A stretch of 64,000 nucleotides of DNA from Letharia columbiana (Eukaryota > Ascomycota > Lecanoromycetes > Lecanorales > Parmeliaceae). This document shows, in pieces, positions 1 to 9,708 of the stretch (the first letter of the stretch is position 1; each line of letters begins with the position of its first letter). The notes beneath the pieces are model-generated. The model was not told where the DNA came from and made no database searches. It saw only the letters and a program-made list of their open reading frames with translations. The position numbers and the translations under genes are program-made. The stretch covers positions 235,001 through 299,000 of the forward strand of contig NW_023501045.1 in assembly GCF_014066305.1 (NCBI RefSeq), written 5' to 3'.

Positions 1-883
1 AAAATCCAGCACTAGCGGTCCGTAAGAGCCAGGGAATGAAATGGACAAGGGATGTTGAACAACACAACTTCCTCAGTGGCATGGTCGACAGCGTTGACAG
101 CCCTTTACCGATTCCGCGCGCGTCCACGACTGATCCGCCAGGACGGGAGCGCGGTTCGATAGTGCCACAGTGACATCGAAGACCCAGGTTTCAAGGTACG
201 CTACGTACGTACGACAGACATGAATGGAATCAAGGACGAGGGTTTGAAGGTAGAAGTTGCGGTAGGGTGAGGTTAGTACCGAGTCGTATCTTCGACGGCG
301 TACAAAGGGTGCTTTCCGGAGGAACTGAGATGGATTTGAGCAGGTGGTGATGGATATGGATGTCAGGATATGGTTCTCGGCCACGGTTCAGCTACGACTC
401 CTGCGCGTGTCAGCTATATCACCAGAGTTGTATGGGGTCAAAGACATGCCCCAGGAGAGTTCTGGGATGAAATGATTCATGCAATCTACAGACCACTTGT
501 TCTGCCTGACCTGAATTTTGACGATGGATGGATGGACGGATGGATGATGAGGCAGTGGAGGAATCAGGCGCGATGGGCGCTGTGGGTCGATTACCACGCG
601 AGATTGAGTGCGTGTTAGCCCACGGCGCTGAAGCAGACGGGGATTGAAGGTATCGAGCAAACGTAATAAAATATGAGAGGCTTAACAACATTGTTCAGTA
701 CAATCGTTATCGGTGCGGTCTTCAAGAACCTATATAGGCGTACTGGAATCCAAGGCCTATCTCCCACATCTCTTCGCCGGCCATATTCGCCCTAGCCTTC
801 TCCCCAGCACCGGCAGCGTCCCCGCCTCCACCAGGCTTTCACCACCAGACGCAGCCACTAGGCCAGATGCTCAAGTCCGCCCT
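1..883. other. Intergenic, no supported gene
   Basis: Short overlapping open frames occur on both strands, but none shows a recognisable motif, signal peptide or splice structure. A degenerate GATG/GACG microsatellite lies near 525-547. The stretch ends at the stop codon of the minus-strand phosphodiesterase gene. Confidence 0.6.
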
Positions 884-2256
884 TCAACCCCCCCAATTCC
901 GCCGACTGGCACTCTCCAAATCATCCACATTCAGCATCCCCACGCCCTCCTTCTCCAGCACGTCCCAAACATGATCCCTCACGCCCACCGGCCAAGCCGG
1001 CGTGTTCCAATACCGCGCCTTCAAGCCCCTCGCCGCCGCCGCGCCCGCCTGCCCCAAGATCGTATCCACCTGCTGCGGCTCCAAACTGCCGTGCCACGGC
1101 TTCCCGACCGCGGCCGCAAAGTCCACGCTCGCGTAGTAGGAGTTGTCCGAGGTGTAGAGCGAGGCGTTGGCGGGGGCGGTTTCGCCCCAGAGCTGGTCCA
1201 GCGGCGCGTCGAAGAAGACGTCGCGGTAGGTGGTGTTGGAGGTGAGCAGGTCGAACGGGGTGTTGCCGGAGCCGACGACGGTGATGGGGCCGGGGATGAC
1301 GGCGGTGCCGTTGAAGTATGTTAGGTAACCCCGGGATCGGAGGGGTTCGAGCTGCTGGAGCACGACTGGTAGGGTGGCTGTGCCGTTTGTTTTGACGTCG
1401 ATGAGCAGGGTGAGCGAAGTTGCTGGATTGGTTTCGAAGACTCCGTTGATAGAAGCGCTGCTGGTGGTTGAGTTGGATTCAGGGATAGCCGTGGTGGTAT
1501 TTTGGAATGTGAGAGGCGGGTTCTGATGGGCCAGGATTGATATTAAAGGATTGATGTAGAGAGATGTTAAAGAGCGTGCGGATGTTAGGGAGCCAGCTGA
1601 ATGACCAACGAGGAGATCGTCGTCAGTGAGCCAGACATCGGCCTCTACGCCCGTACATCCAGCCGCGAGCGCGTCATATAGAGGCACTTTGCGCCAGTAG
1701 TCATTGTGTGAATGGCAAGGGATTGGAGTGATGTCTCGGCTGAAGTCCGTGGGGTAATGGGCTTCTGCTTGCGTCGGAGAGCCCGGCGCTCCCCATGAAG
1801 CGACAATCCTTTGTATGTCGTTGCGGGGGATCTGTCTTCGCAGATGGATATTGAAATATATCAATAGAGCAGTTAGGACACTGTCGGGTTTTAGCCATCC
1901 TTTCCTTTACGAGTCGCTAATGAAAAAAGAGCAGGAGGATGAACGTACAGGATGACGACAGTCCCTAGGACCGCCAATGTTATGATAGCCCAGACGCTTC
2001 GAGGCTGAGCGGAGCTCCAGTCGACAAAAAAGGTCTTCCGTCCGCGAGCATATTCCGTGAATCTTCTACCCAAGCCAGGCTTCTTAACTTTTCCTGGTTT
2101 GACGAAGCCTGCTTCGAGGCTGTCTCCAGATGTCTCGCTAATATCTGAAGGGTAATTTCCTTCCCCTTTGTCGCCATAGCCACTAGAGCCCAGACGTTGT
2201 CGTTCATCTGGTGTTCTGTTGACGAAAAACATTTTGGCCGCCCGTAGACTGTTCAT
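884..2256 (-). CDS. AIM6-like membrane-anchored PLC-type phosphodiesterase
   Basis: Two exons, 2256-1949 and 1835-884. The 113-nt intron starts GTACGT, has a CTAAC branch-like site, ends AAG, and its phase 2 junction closes in frame, giving about 419 aa. The N-terminus is polar with one membrane segment near residues 85-104 (Ile/Leu/Val-rich, just before the intron). The lumenal/extracellular part carries CHSHNDYW near residues 143-150 and GVEADVWL about 20 residues later. These are the acidic and His motifs of the glycerophosphodiesterase-like TIM barrel in yeast Aim6 (altered inheritance of mitochondria 6) and its fungal relatives. I infer metal-dependent phosphodiesterase activity; the substrate is unknown. 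The start could be ATG 2256 or ATG 2232; the open frame upstream has no ATG. No lesion is seen. Confidence 0.85.
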
Positions 2257-3715
2257 GACGTGCCAGTATGAAAAGACGATGGGATTTTCTTGTAATGAAT
2301 TACTCAACTAATGGCATTGAGGGAACGATACCAGGAAATCAAGATGGGCAACGTTAAAAAAAGAGAACGGGGAAGAACGTTATAAATTCCCTGAAGACTT
2401 TGAAGGAGATCAGCCTCGCGAAAGGCTGTAACAGGAAACATATTGACAAGACTACACGCTGAGAAAGACTGCGCCGAAAAGATCGTCATTTCTGAAGCAA
2501 CAGAACAACTTCAACTGTGAGACGCAGCAGGTTCACCGGCGACAAGGCTCAGCCTGAGAGTGTTGGTGGTTCAGGATCTGTAACCTACATCTAAGATGTT
2601 CGATCGGATTTGATCGCCCGAACCCCCATGAGGGTTCGAATAGGAAGTCGATGACTTCATAGACGGAGGAAAAGGCTTTGTAAAGGCTCCTTTGACGCGC
2701 AAAGACCGTGGCACCAAGTGAGTGGGGTAACAACCAACCTTCTCTGCCACCGGAAAGGTGCACCCACTATGGTACGAGCATGTAGAGGAGCAAATAACAC
2801 TGCAGGACTATAGATGGAACAAGAAAGATGTTGCCTTCCTTCGCCCACCGGGTGGGGACAGCTAACAGATTGGATGCAACACAGAGGTTGAAAGCTTCGC
2901 CTCTCCCACAGCTGGAAACTTTGAAACAGGAAATCCAAAGATGGATCGAAAGGATTCCGCGGTTGTACCCCCAAAGAATCCTTCTGGCCTGGCGGGCGGC
3001 AACCATCATGGCAAGCGCCACGAAAAACCCTTTGTGTTGGCAAGTGCAAAACACAAAGCTCGTTCAGTCCAAGAGACACGTTTTGCGGCATGGGATTGTG
3101 TTTTCTACATGTTTTAGTTGCTGCATTGACTGTCTCTTGACGGAGCATTTGTTCTGGTGAAATATCTCAGCTGTTTCAAAAGTTGTGGCTGTGGTAAGGT
3201 TGTGCTTTCTACCAAGCCCGCAAACGTTAGCGTCACGGCGCCTATCTTTAGTGGAGTTGCGTTTTAGAGGCGTGAACCACACCGTCTGCTCTGCTGCTGC
3301 GACGCAACGTTTGGCAGAGAGCTTGACTTGGGCGAATACGACTGTGCTCTGGGATACATGCACATACGTCATTCAGGTAGATGGATGAAGCATTGCGGCA
3401 TGTTTACAGGTCTGTAGGTATCATTCGGCCTGGGTGAACAAAAGACGAGACGCACATGTGCCTGGTTCTTTCAAGTGGTAAGACAGTGAATATGGGCAGG
3501 GACTCATGAAACGTAACGAACTCGAAACTTCTATTGTACAGTCTATCTTCTGAGCTCATGTTAAAGGGAGTCAGATCGCGAAAGCCAGCGCGACCAGCTC
3601 TTCTCGTACAAATACATCGTACATAAGACAGTGCGCCATCATCCACAACCCCTTTTGTCCAATCTCCCTCAACACTGCAATCTATGAGGCTTTCAAGTCA
3701 AACGTCCACCACAGC
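2257..3715. other. Intergenic, no supported gene
   Basis: The stretch lies between the AIM6-like promoter side and the stop of the next minus-strand gene. Open frames of 95-163 codons exist on both strands around 2657-3160, but they overlap each other antisense and lack motifs, signal peptides or plausible intron partners. I treat them as chance frames. Confidence 0.5.
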
Positions 3716-4393
3716 TTAAGCACTGTTCGGATCGAAACCAACCATGAGATAGTCATTCCCAGTACCAATCTTAATCTCACCACCTCGCGTATCCGCACCA
3801 TGATCCCCTTTTCCTTGACAAGCAGTACTCGTCAAGTCCGTGAAAGCGGTGGTACAGATAGTCTGCGTGAGCGCAGGCGCGCTCGCCGTGTTCGTAAAGT
3901 AGCGGAAAACAGTGCCAACGGAGCCACCGGAGCCACCCGCACCAGCGGCCGACTGGTATACTTGCCATGCGGTTTCCGCAATGGGAGCGCCGGGTAATGT
4001 TGCCAGGAGAGCGGTACAGGCGTCGGTGATGTGGGTCGCGATGGTCGTGCTGACGCCATAATCACCGCCTTGTTCGCAGGCGTACGAGGCGGCGTAATCC
4101 TGGATCTGACCGAGGGTGGTCCAGCCGCCGACATCTGCGCTGGGGCCGTCACGGGCTTTCAGCTTTCGAGAGCTGCCGGCCGCCAGTTGCTGATGGGCGT
4201 GAGAGATGAGTCCGGCGGCGATGGTGGTAGTGCGTCCGCCATTTGCTGCGGGAGTCCAATGGAGCATGCCGTTGGAGTCGAGTTGGTTTACGGTTGCGCC
4301 GATGCCAGGCGGTGGGGAGGTGGTGGGTGCAGCTGAAGATGAGGTCAGGTAGAGGCTGCCAGCAGCAAGAATGGTGAGGATCGAGGAATGCAT
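3716..4393 (-). CDS. Small secreted protein with pro-region (function unknown)
   Basis: Single exon, 225 aa, starting at ATG 4393; the in-frame codon at 4423 is only TTG. Residues 1 to about 21 form a signal peptide with an Ala/Gly/Leu/Ser-rich core ending in SSSAAP. A low-complexity pro-like segment follows, then a basic stretch (RKLKARD) that looks like a Kex2-type processing site around residue 80. The putative mature part is rich in Gly, Ala and Thr, with only four Cys (motifs YACEQG, DACTAL, QTICTT, STACQG), consistent with two disulfides. I do not recognise the family. A secreted effector, an antimicrobial or a surface protein are all possible. The AT-rich leader upstream contains no other gene. 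Confidence 0.7.
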   Translation of the reverse strand: MHSSILTILAAGSLYLTSSSAAPTTSPPPGIGATVNQLDSNGMLHWTPAANGGRTTTIAAGLISHAHQQLAAGSSRKLKARDGPSADVGGWTTLGQIQDYAASYACEQGGDYGVSTTIATHITDACTALLATLPGAPIAETAWQVYQSAAGAGGSGGSVGTVFRYFTNTASAPALTQTICTTAFTDLTSTACQGKGDHGADTRGGEIKIGTGNDYLMVGFDPNSA

Positions 4394-5637
4394 GATTGTC
4401 GTGGGTGATGTTCTGATGATCAAACGAGATTGAAAGATGAATTATTGAGATGAATAACGGCTGAAATAGAGGTCCTTGAATCTGATGGCTCCGGTGAGAT
4501 AGTTCGTCTTGTAGTGTGAGTCTGTGGAATGTGTTTATGTCTGTTGAACTGAGGTTCGACGGGCTTCTTTTATATCTTTTGTCTGCACCCTTGAGCACAA
4601 CCATGACGTCTTGATTGTTGAAGATGCTGGCTGTGTCTATCACGAGCGATTGTAGGATTCAACTGTGACACTGCCGGTTCACATTTTTCTCTGAAACTTG
4701 CAAAAAGGAGCTGACTTTTTCCCTTCGTTGTTGTGAGTTCGTTGTAACGACATTCAGGACCAGCGACCAACCCTCGTACGCCACAACCCGGCACAAGAGG
4801 GTGTTTCGCAGACCGCAAATCAATCCACATTGCATCATTCGTGTGAGAAAATTGCGTTTGCCCCAGTAGCTGAAGTGTAACTGGGCAGTGTTCGTTGGCG
4901 ATTCGAAAGCCTGTCGACCAACCACGGGTTTCACGTATGTGCTGTGTGTCTGCTTCTCTCTCTTGGCCATCTCTACTCTGATCCTTCTTGACATCACTGA
5001 TGTCATTCAGACCCTTGATCAGGGTTCGAGGTCCAAGTAGTGTTGGACACAACAGTAAGCTCCCTGTGTCGAGTTTCGCACCTCAGATCACTGCCGCCAA
5101 CATTGCACAACAGAAACATTCAGGATCCGGGCTCATTTTGGAGATGTTCAACTAAGGGTCATCATACGTCATACAAACGCTCAGTCCACGTGGTACGTAA
5201 TCGAATATGGTCGTAATGCCGAGTGGGGGCTTCCCTCCTGAAGGATTAAGCGTGGCATTTAGCCTTCCTCCGAGCAGGAATCGCACACACACACACGCTA
5301 CTGTATCATATCCAAGCATGTCGAACAGCTTGATCATCATGTTACTGTGTGAGTTGGTTCTTCTGGCTCCTGAGAATTCTGGCACTTAGAATTCGTTTCC
5401 GGAGTTTACTACGCTTGGTCATCAGAGCCAAGCCATATCTCATTGAATGCGGCTTTAGGAGACGCCGGACTTCTTTGATTCGATTACACACTCAGATGGT
5501 CCGTACCAGAGCCTCAGCAGAATTTGTGTAGTGTTGTTTGGATCAGAGCAGGAGTGCAACAATCATAGTAGAGCAAGCTAGTACACAAGCAGTGGCATAT
5601 TCTAGAGCGGTACCAACGGTGCGATAGACAATTGAAA
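4394..5637. other. Intergenic, no supported gene
   Basis: Promoter side of the small secreted protein plus the 3' flank of the DUF3632 gene. A short CA-type microsatellite lies near 5284-5298. A 160-codon minus frame at 4570-5052 shows no recognisable motif or splice context. Confidence 0.5.
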
Positions 5638-6488
5638 CTAATGAGAGTCCTTTTCAATCTTCTGCATACGATCTGCCACCTCCTTCCCCATAGCTCGAGT
5701 GCTGTCCTTCAGATGCTCTCGATTCTGCACTGACGCAAACCTCTCCTTCCAGAACCCCCATCGCTCAACTGGGCCCTTCTCTCTTGCCTTTTCTAATAAC
5801 GGACCAGCAAAGATGATTTCCTTGTCGCATTTATACACAGCCGGGCCGGTTTGCAGGATATACTGAGCAGCTGCCGGGATGAATGTGTCAAGCAGATGCG
5901 ATTGGCTTTCGTAATCCTTCTCGAGAGCAATGCTCAGTGTCATTATGGCCCAGGTCTCCAGCTGAAAGACCTCGTCGCGGAAAAGGCGGGCGTTGAACGA
6001 GGTGAGATTGATGAAACCAGAGTGTATGTCGGGTTCCGCATTGTAGATGACGCGAGTTGCTTGTCCTAAGAGAGAATTTAGATGCGTTTTTTTAAAGGGT
6101 TGGTGTCAAAAATTTCCTTACCATCCCAATACTCTCTCAGCCCAAACTCGAATTCTGGCAGTCCGCTCCAATAATCCAATTCGGGGTTCTCGCCAACTTT
6201 GCCTTCCCGTGTGATAGGCGGCAGATGCGAGATGGCTTTAAGCAATTCGACAAGACATTGGTGAGTTTCCGGCCATTCTTGGGCCGCTTGCCAGAGCAAG
6301 AGCCACAGGCTATCTGGGTCTTGGTACTTCGCGTTGGTCACCCCATGTGTATAAGCCAATGCGGCTTCCTCTGCTGTTGTTTTTTGATTGAGAAAATCTA
6401 GGAAAGCTTGTTGTTCGTCAATGCTGGGCATGCTCTCATTATCTTCTCTGAGACCGACTAGCCAGGTATCATAGGCTGTAGGAGACAT
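5638..6488 (-). CDS. DUF3632 family protein
   Basis: Two exons, 6488-6122 and 6065-5638, with a 56-nt intron (GTAAGG..TTAG) inside a Gly codon (phase 1), giving 264 aa. The C-terminal half has the layout I know for the fungal DUF3632 family: a W-x-NL-type entry (INLTSFNARLF), an aromatic/Ala helix (TWAIMTLSIALE), a middle helix (AAAQYILQTGPAVY) and the closing RWGFWKERF signature. No signal peptide or membrane segment is present, so a soluble intracellular protein is expected. The biochemical role of the family is unknown. No lesions are seen. ATG 6488 is the first in-frame start and fits the usual acidic N-terminus. Confidence 0.8.
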
Positions 6489-7847
6489 AGCTGGAGACGA
6501 TTGAGCAGCGGGTGGAAAGAATGCGTGTGTGATGGAGGAAGATGATTGTGAAATATTCTGGGGTGGCAGTTAGTATGAACAGCGGTTTTGTGAAAGTAGG
6601 GAAGTGAAGTGACCAAGTTGAGGAATGGAAGCGAAATCCAAAGTGGGGCTGTGCAAAGGCAGGCATCAGTACGGGGCAGATTTGATCTGCATTCACTCCC
6701 CCCAGTAGACGCAACAACCAATCCCAGCTCTCTACAGCAACAACAGCAAAGCCACTCAATCGTACCTCGGTAGATCCACTATGTACAGCAGGCGGGGGCA
6801 CTACTGTTGTACTGGGGGCTGGATTATTCCCGGGGCTGCGCCATCGACAATCCTCTAGTTTTGAATCGATCGACCAACTGTCCCCACCATCGCACTCCAA
6901 ACAAAAACCATCAAGACCAACCAACAATATCTGCGAATCCTACGGCTACATAACCTCGAGACTTGAAACGAATTGGAATGGAAATTGATATTGTTATGCC
7001 AAGCAATTAACCACATCGCCAAGACCGCTGTGCGCCGACTAAGCCCTCCCGCGCGGCAAATGAGCACCCACCGGCTTGGGCCCGAAATAGTCCCCTCTTC
7101 TTCTTTGCTTTACACACAAAAATGGAATGATGAAAATACTCCCTCTAAACTGGGTGATACGAAGCCGGTGGCGGAACCTCGCCTTCCAAGAAGGTGTGAC
7201 CATATTAGGGGGCCCGGGTAAGTGCCGAATTCGCTGCAGCGTGAGCGTATTGCAATCAACAACAGCATTCCATCGTCGTGCACCCACTTGCGAGTATTAG
7301 TACATCGAAGGCTCAGACGCTTATGTCACTACAAATCTACCTTCAGCAGTCAAACCTGTGCCAGATCTGATCGACGTTGAGTGAAAACGAGCCGTCCTTC
7401 TCGGTCAAGATTCATCCTCCGAGTGTGGCCGCACATGGTCAGGGTCCAAGCATATGGCAACCTTCCTTCGGTGTCCTGAAACCGAGTTGTTGGTTCATCA
7501 TTCCCCCGCCACCAATTCTGCCGTACACTTATATCAGGGAGGTGTACTTCGTCATAATCGTTGTGAAGTTGGAGATCCGGGTATTGTGACCAACTGTCTC
7601 AGGGTTGTTTGTTTGCTTTTGCTGCGTCTTTCCACATGGTAATATCTTCCGACATGATGCTCATAGCTTCACCAACTTCCACGTGTCTATGTTGTGTTGT
7701 ACGTTGCAGGATCGATGATTAGTTTCTAATGATTTGTTGCGAGACGAATATGAATCCTCATGACGTATCGCTGCGCCTTGTAACTTTTGAAGATGTTGCA
7801 GGACATCAGCACCTCAAGATCATTCGAGCCACCGAGAGATCTGAACG
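6489..7847. other. Intergenic, no supported gene
   Basis: The stretch lies between two divergently transcribed genes, DUF3632 (minus) and the ribonuclease (plus), so it holds both promoters. Open frames on both strands are short and overlap antisense. The 152-codon minus frame at 6469-6927 runs into the DUF3632 5' region without motif support. Confidence 0.5.
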
Positions 7848-7855
7848 ATATATAA
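7848..7855 (+). promoter_or_regulatory. TATA-like element upstream of the ribonuclease
   Basis: An ATATATAA-type core lies about 170 nt before the ATG of the secreted ribonuclease. It is followed by a long C/T/A-rich leader (CATCCATC, ACACATCC), the usual composition of fungal 5' untranslated regions. Position and composition are all that support the call. Confidence 0.35.
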
Positions 7856-8021
7856 CGCGCTCTCTTCCGGACTCTAATCTATCCCATCACATCCATCCAA
7901 TCTCATCCATCAAACCAGAGCATCTCACATCTCACATCTACCCTACCCAAACCGCCTCCATCCACACTCCAAGAAACACATCCACCCAACCATTTCCCCC
8001 AACACAATCACAGTCTTCGGA

Positions 8022-8660
8022 ATGCAGTTCTTCATCGCCGCAGGCCTCACCCTATGCCTGGCACCCAGCGTCTTCTCCTCCGCCATACCCGTCCCCGTCG
8101 ACACGAGCCCCGCCCTCGACAAGCGAGTAGTCCCAATCACACCGCCTCAAGGAACCGTGACCTGCCTCGGCTACGGCGTCGCGGAAAGCGCCATCCTCGC
8201 TGCCATAAACCAAGGCACTGCATGGGCAACGACCAGTCCTCCCACACAAATGGGTAAGAGTCCCTCCCATCCAACCCATTCATTCCATTCCATGCCCCCA
8301 TTCCCCCAAACCCAAACCCCCTAAACACAAACCCCCCACTAACCCAACCCCTTCTCCCCCAATCCAGGCTCAAGCGCCTACCCCCACATCTACAACAACT
8401 ACGAAAGCCTCACCTTCCCCAACTGCGCCGGCGTCACCAGTCTCTGGGAGTACCCCGTGCTCCGCTACGGCGCCAACCCGTGGGTGCCGAGCAAGAACAC
8501 CAAAATGCCCACGGGGCCCAACAACGCCAGGGAGCCGGACCGGGTCATCTTCGCGCCGGCCAGCGCCGACTCGGTCACGTACTGCGGCATGATCACGCAC
8601 GACCCGACCATGTTGACGAACACGGGGAAGCTGGGCGCGTTCGTCCTGTGCACCGTTTAG
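8022..8660 (+). CDS. Secreted guanyl-specific ribonuclease (T1/U2 fold)
   Basis: Two exons, 8022-8253 and 8368-8660, with a 114-nt C-rich intron (GTAAGA..CCAG) in phase 1, giving 174 aa. Residues 1 to about 20 are a signal peptide. A short propeptide ends at the dibasic Lys34-Arg35 (Kex2-type), leaving a mature protein of about 139 aa. The catalytic set of the microbial RNase N1/T1 superfamily is visible: His84 in YPHIYNNYE, Glu105 in WEYPV, Arg136 in DRVIF and His155 in ITH, followed by a terminal FVLCT motif. Four Cys in the mature part could form two disulfides. The stretch between the last catalytic His and the terminal Cys motif is longer than in RNase T1. Secreted RNases of this fold act as nutritional enzymes, ribotoxins or plant-pathogen effectors; sequence alone does not decide. 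The gene is intact. Confidence 0.9.
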
Positions 8661-9032
8661 GGGGGGGGGGGGTTGGAGCAATGGAGCGGATGTCGATGGT
8701 GAGTGTGGGAAGGGGAGGATGTTCTTGTAGGATAGTGGAAAGATCGTCACGGTTAGCGGGAGAATGTTTCCACCTGCTGGCGGGGGTATTTTAAGAATTA
8801 GGAAGTGTCGTCGATAAAGTGTATAGTGTGTTGTCGCAGCAAGAAAAGCTCAGACTACGTCTACAAGCTCTCTTTCCAAATTACTATCGCCTCTGCTCTG
8901 AAACGTTATCAAAATCTAGTTTCCAGCCCTAATGCCCTACACTGTATCTAAATCAAAGTGCGCACGCCCCTTTCACCTTCATCTGCAGCAATTGCGGACT
9001 CTTCCAACTCAGTTCCGCCGCGGCCTTCTACA
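8661..9032. other. Intergenic, 3' flank of the ribonuclease
   Basis: A run of ten or more G residues directly follows the ribonuclease stop codon (about 8661-8671). Nothing else is seen before the remnant gene on the minus strand. Confidence 0.5.
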
Positions 9033-9641
9033 TTAGAGCCCAAACCACCCACTTTCATCTTCATCGGCAAAGACTGCGGCCCCTTCGGAATCCATACCGC
9101 TGCTCTCTGCCTCGGATGTCTCACCAAGTCTCTCGTGAAAGAGCTCATTTATATCTGCATCTGCAGCTCTTGCAGCTTTCTCCAACTTGGTCCGGAACTG
9201 ATTCAGGGTCACGCGAAGATTCTTGATCACGGGGGGTCCTTTTTGTAACAGATACGGCAGATACAAATAAAGACGGACCAGGTCATCCCCAGTTTCGCCC
9301 GCTTGTAAATGGACTGTCGCAAGGGCGACGTGGATTGGAAATGCGGTGATTGCAACAGCAATTATGTGCTTCGGCAGTCGATGCATGTTGATTGAATCAC
9401 GAAGACCGCGTTTATTTGGCCGCTCGATTGCTTGGTACAGGTTCACCATCGTGGTCCTACCAAGCCAACCTACTTCGTAGAAGCGTCCGTTGTAAGATGT
9501 TCCATAGCCGCATACCGCGGGTGCATGCATCTTTGCTTGCTTTTTCGCCAAGAAGATGCTATCCAGGATTGAAACACCCTGGAAGCCATTGATTAGGAAA
9601 CAGAACGAACCGCAAGGGGATAATTGTGCCCTTGTAGACAT
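9033..9641 (-). pseudogene. C-terminal piece of the NLR-like remnant (probable)
   Basis: An open frame of about 200 codons lies directly downstream of the NACHT/STAND remnant on the same strand. A GTAAGT donor near 9690 and a branch-like GCTGAC suggest that the two were once joined by an intron, although the phases I can see do not match exactly. The frame begins with a beta-strand-like stretch (QLSPCGSFCFLING) reminiscent of repeat C-termini in such proteins and ends in an acidic tail. There is no certain domain. It could be a separate short gene, but it has no ATG with good context. Confidence 0.45.
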
Positions 9642-9708
9642 AAAGTCCTCTCCGTGGTCGTATGTCAGCCGGCACGTGCCCGTACGGGATTTGAAACACC
9701 TTGGACAC

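Noticed and set aside
713..1324. 203-codon plus-strand frame, Arg/Pro-rich
   Set aside because: It lies antisense to the AIM6-like gene, and its composition is what the reverse strand of a GC-rich coding region gives.
2600..2660. Possible tRNA B-box-like GGGTTCGAAT
   Set aside because: No matching A-box at the right distance, and no cloverleaf could be drawn on either strand.
2657..3148. 163-codon minus-strand frame
   Set aside because: It has no motif, is rich in Cys/His/Pro without pattern, and overlaps another frame on the plus strand. No intron partner was found.
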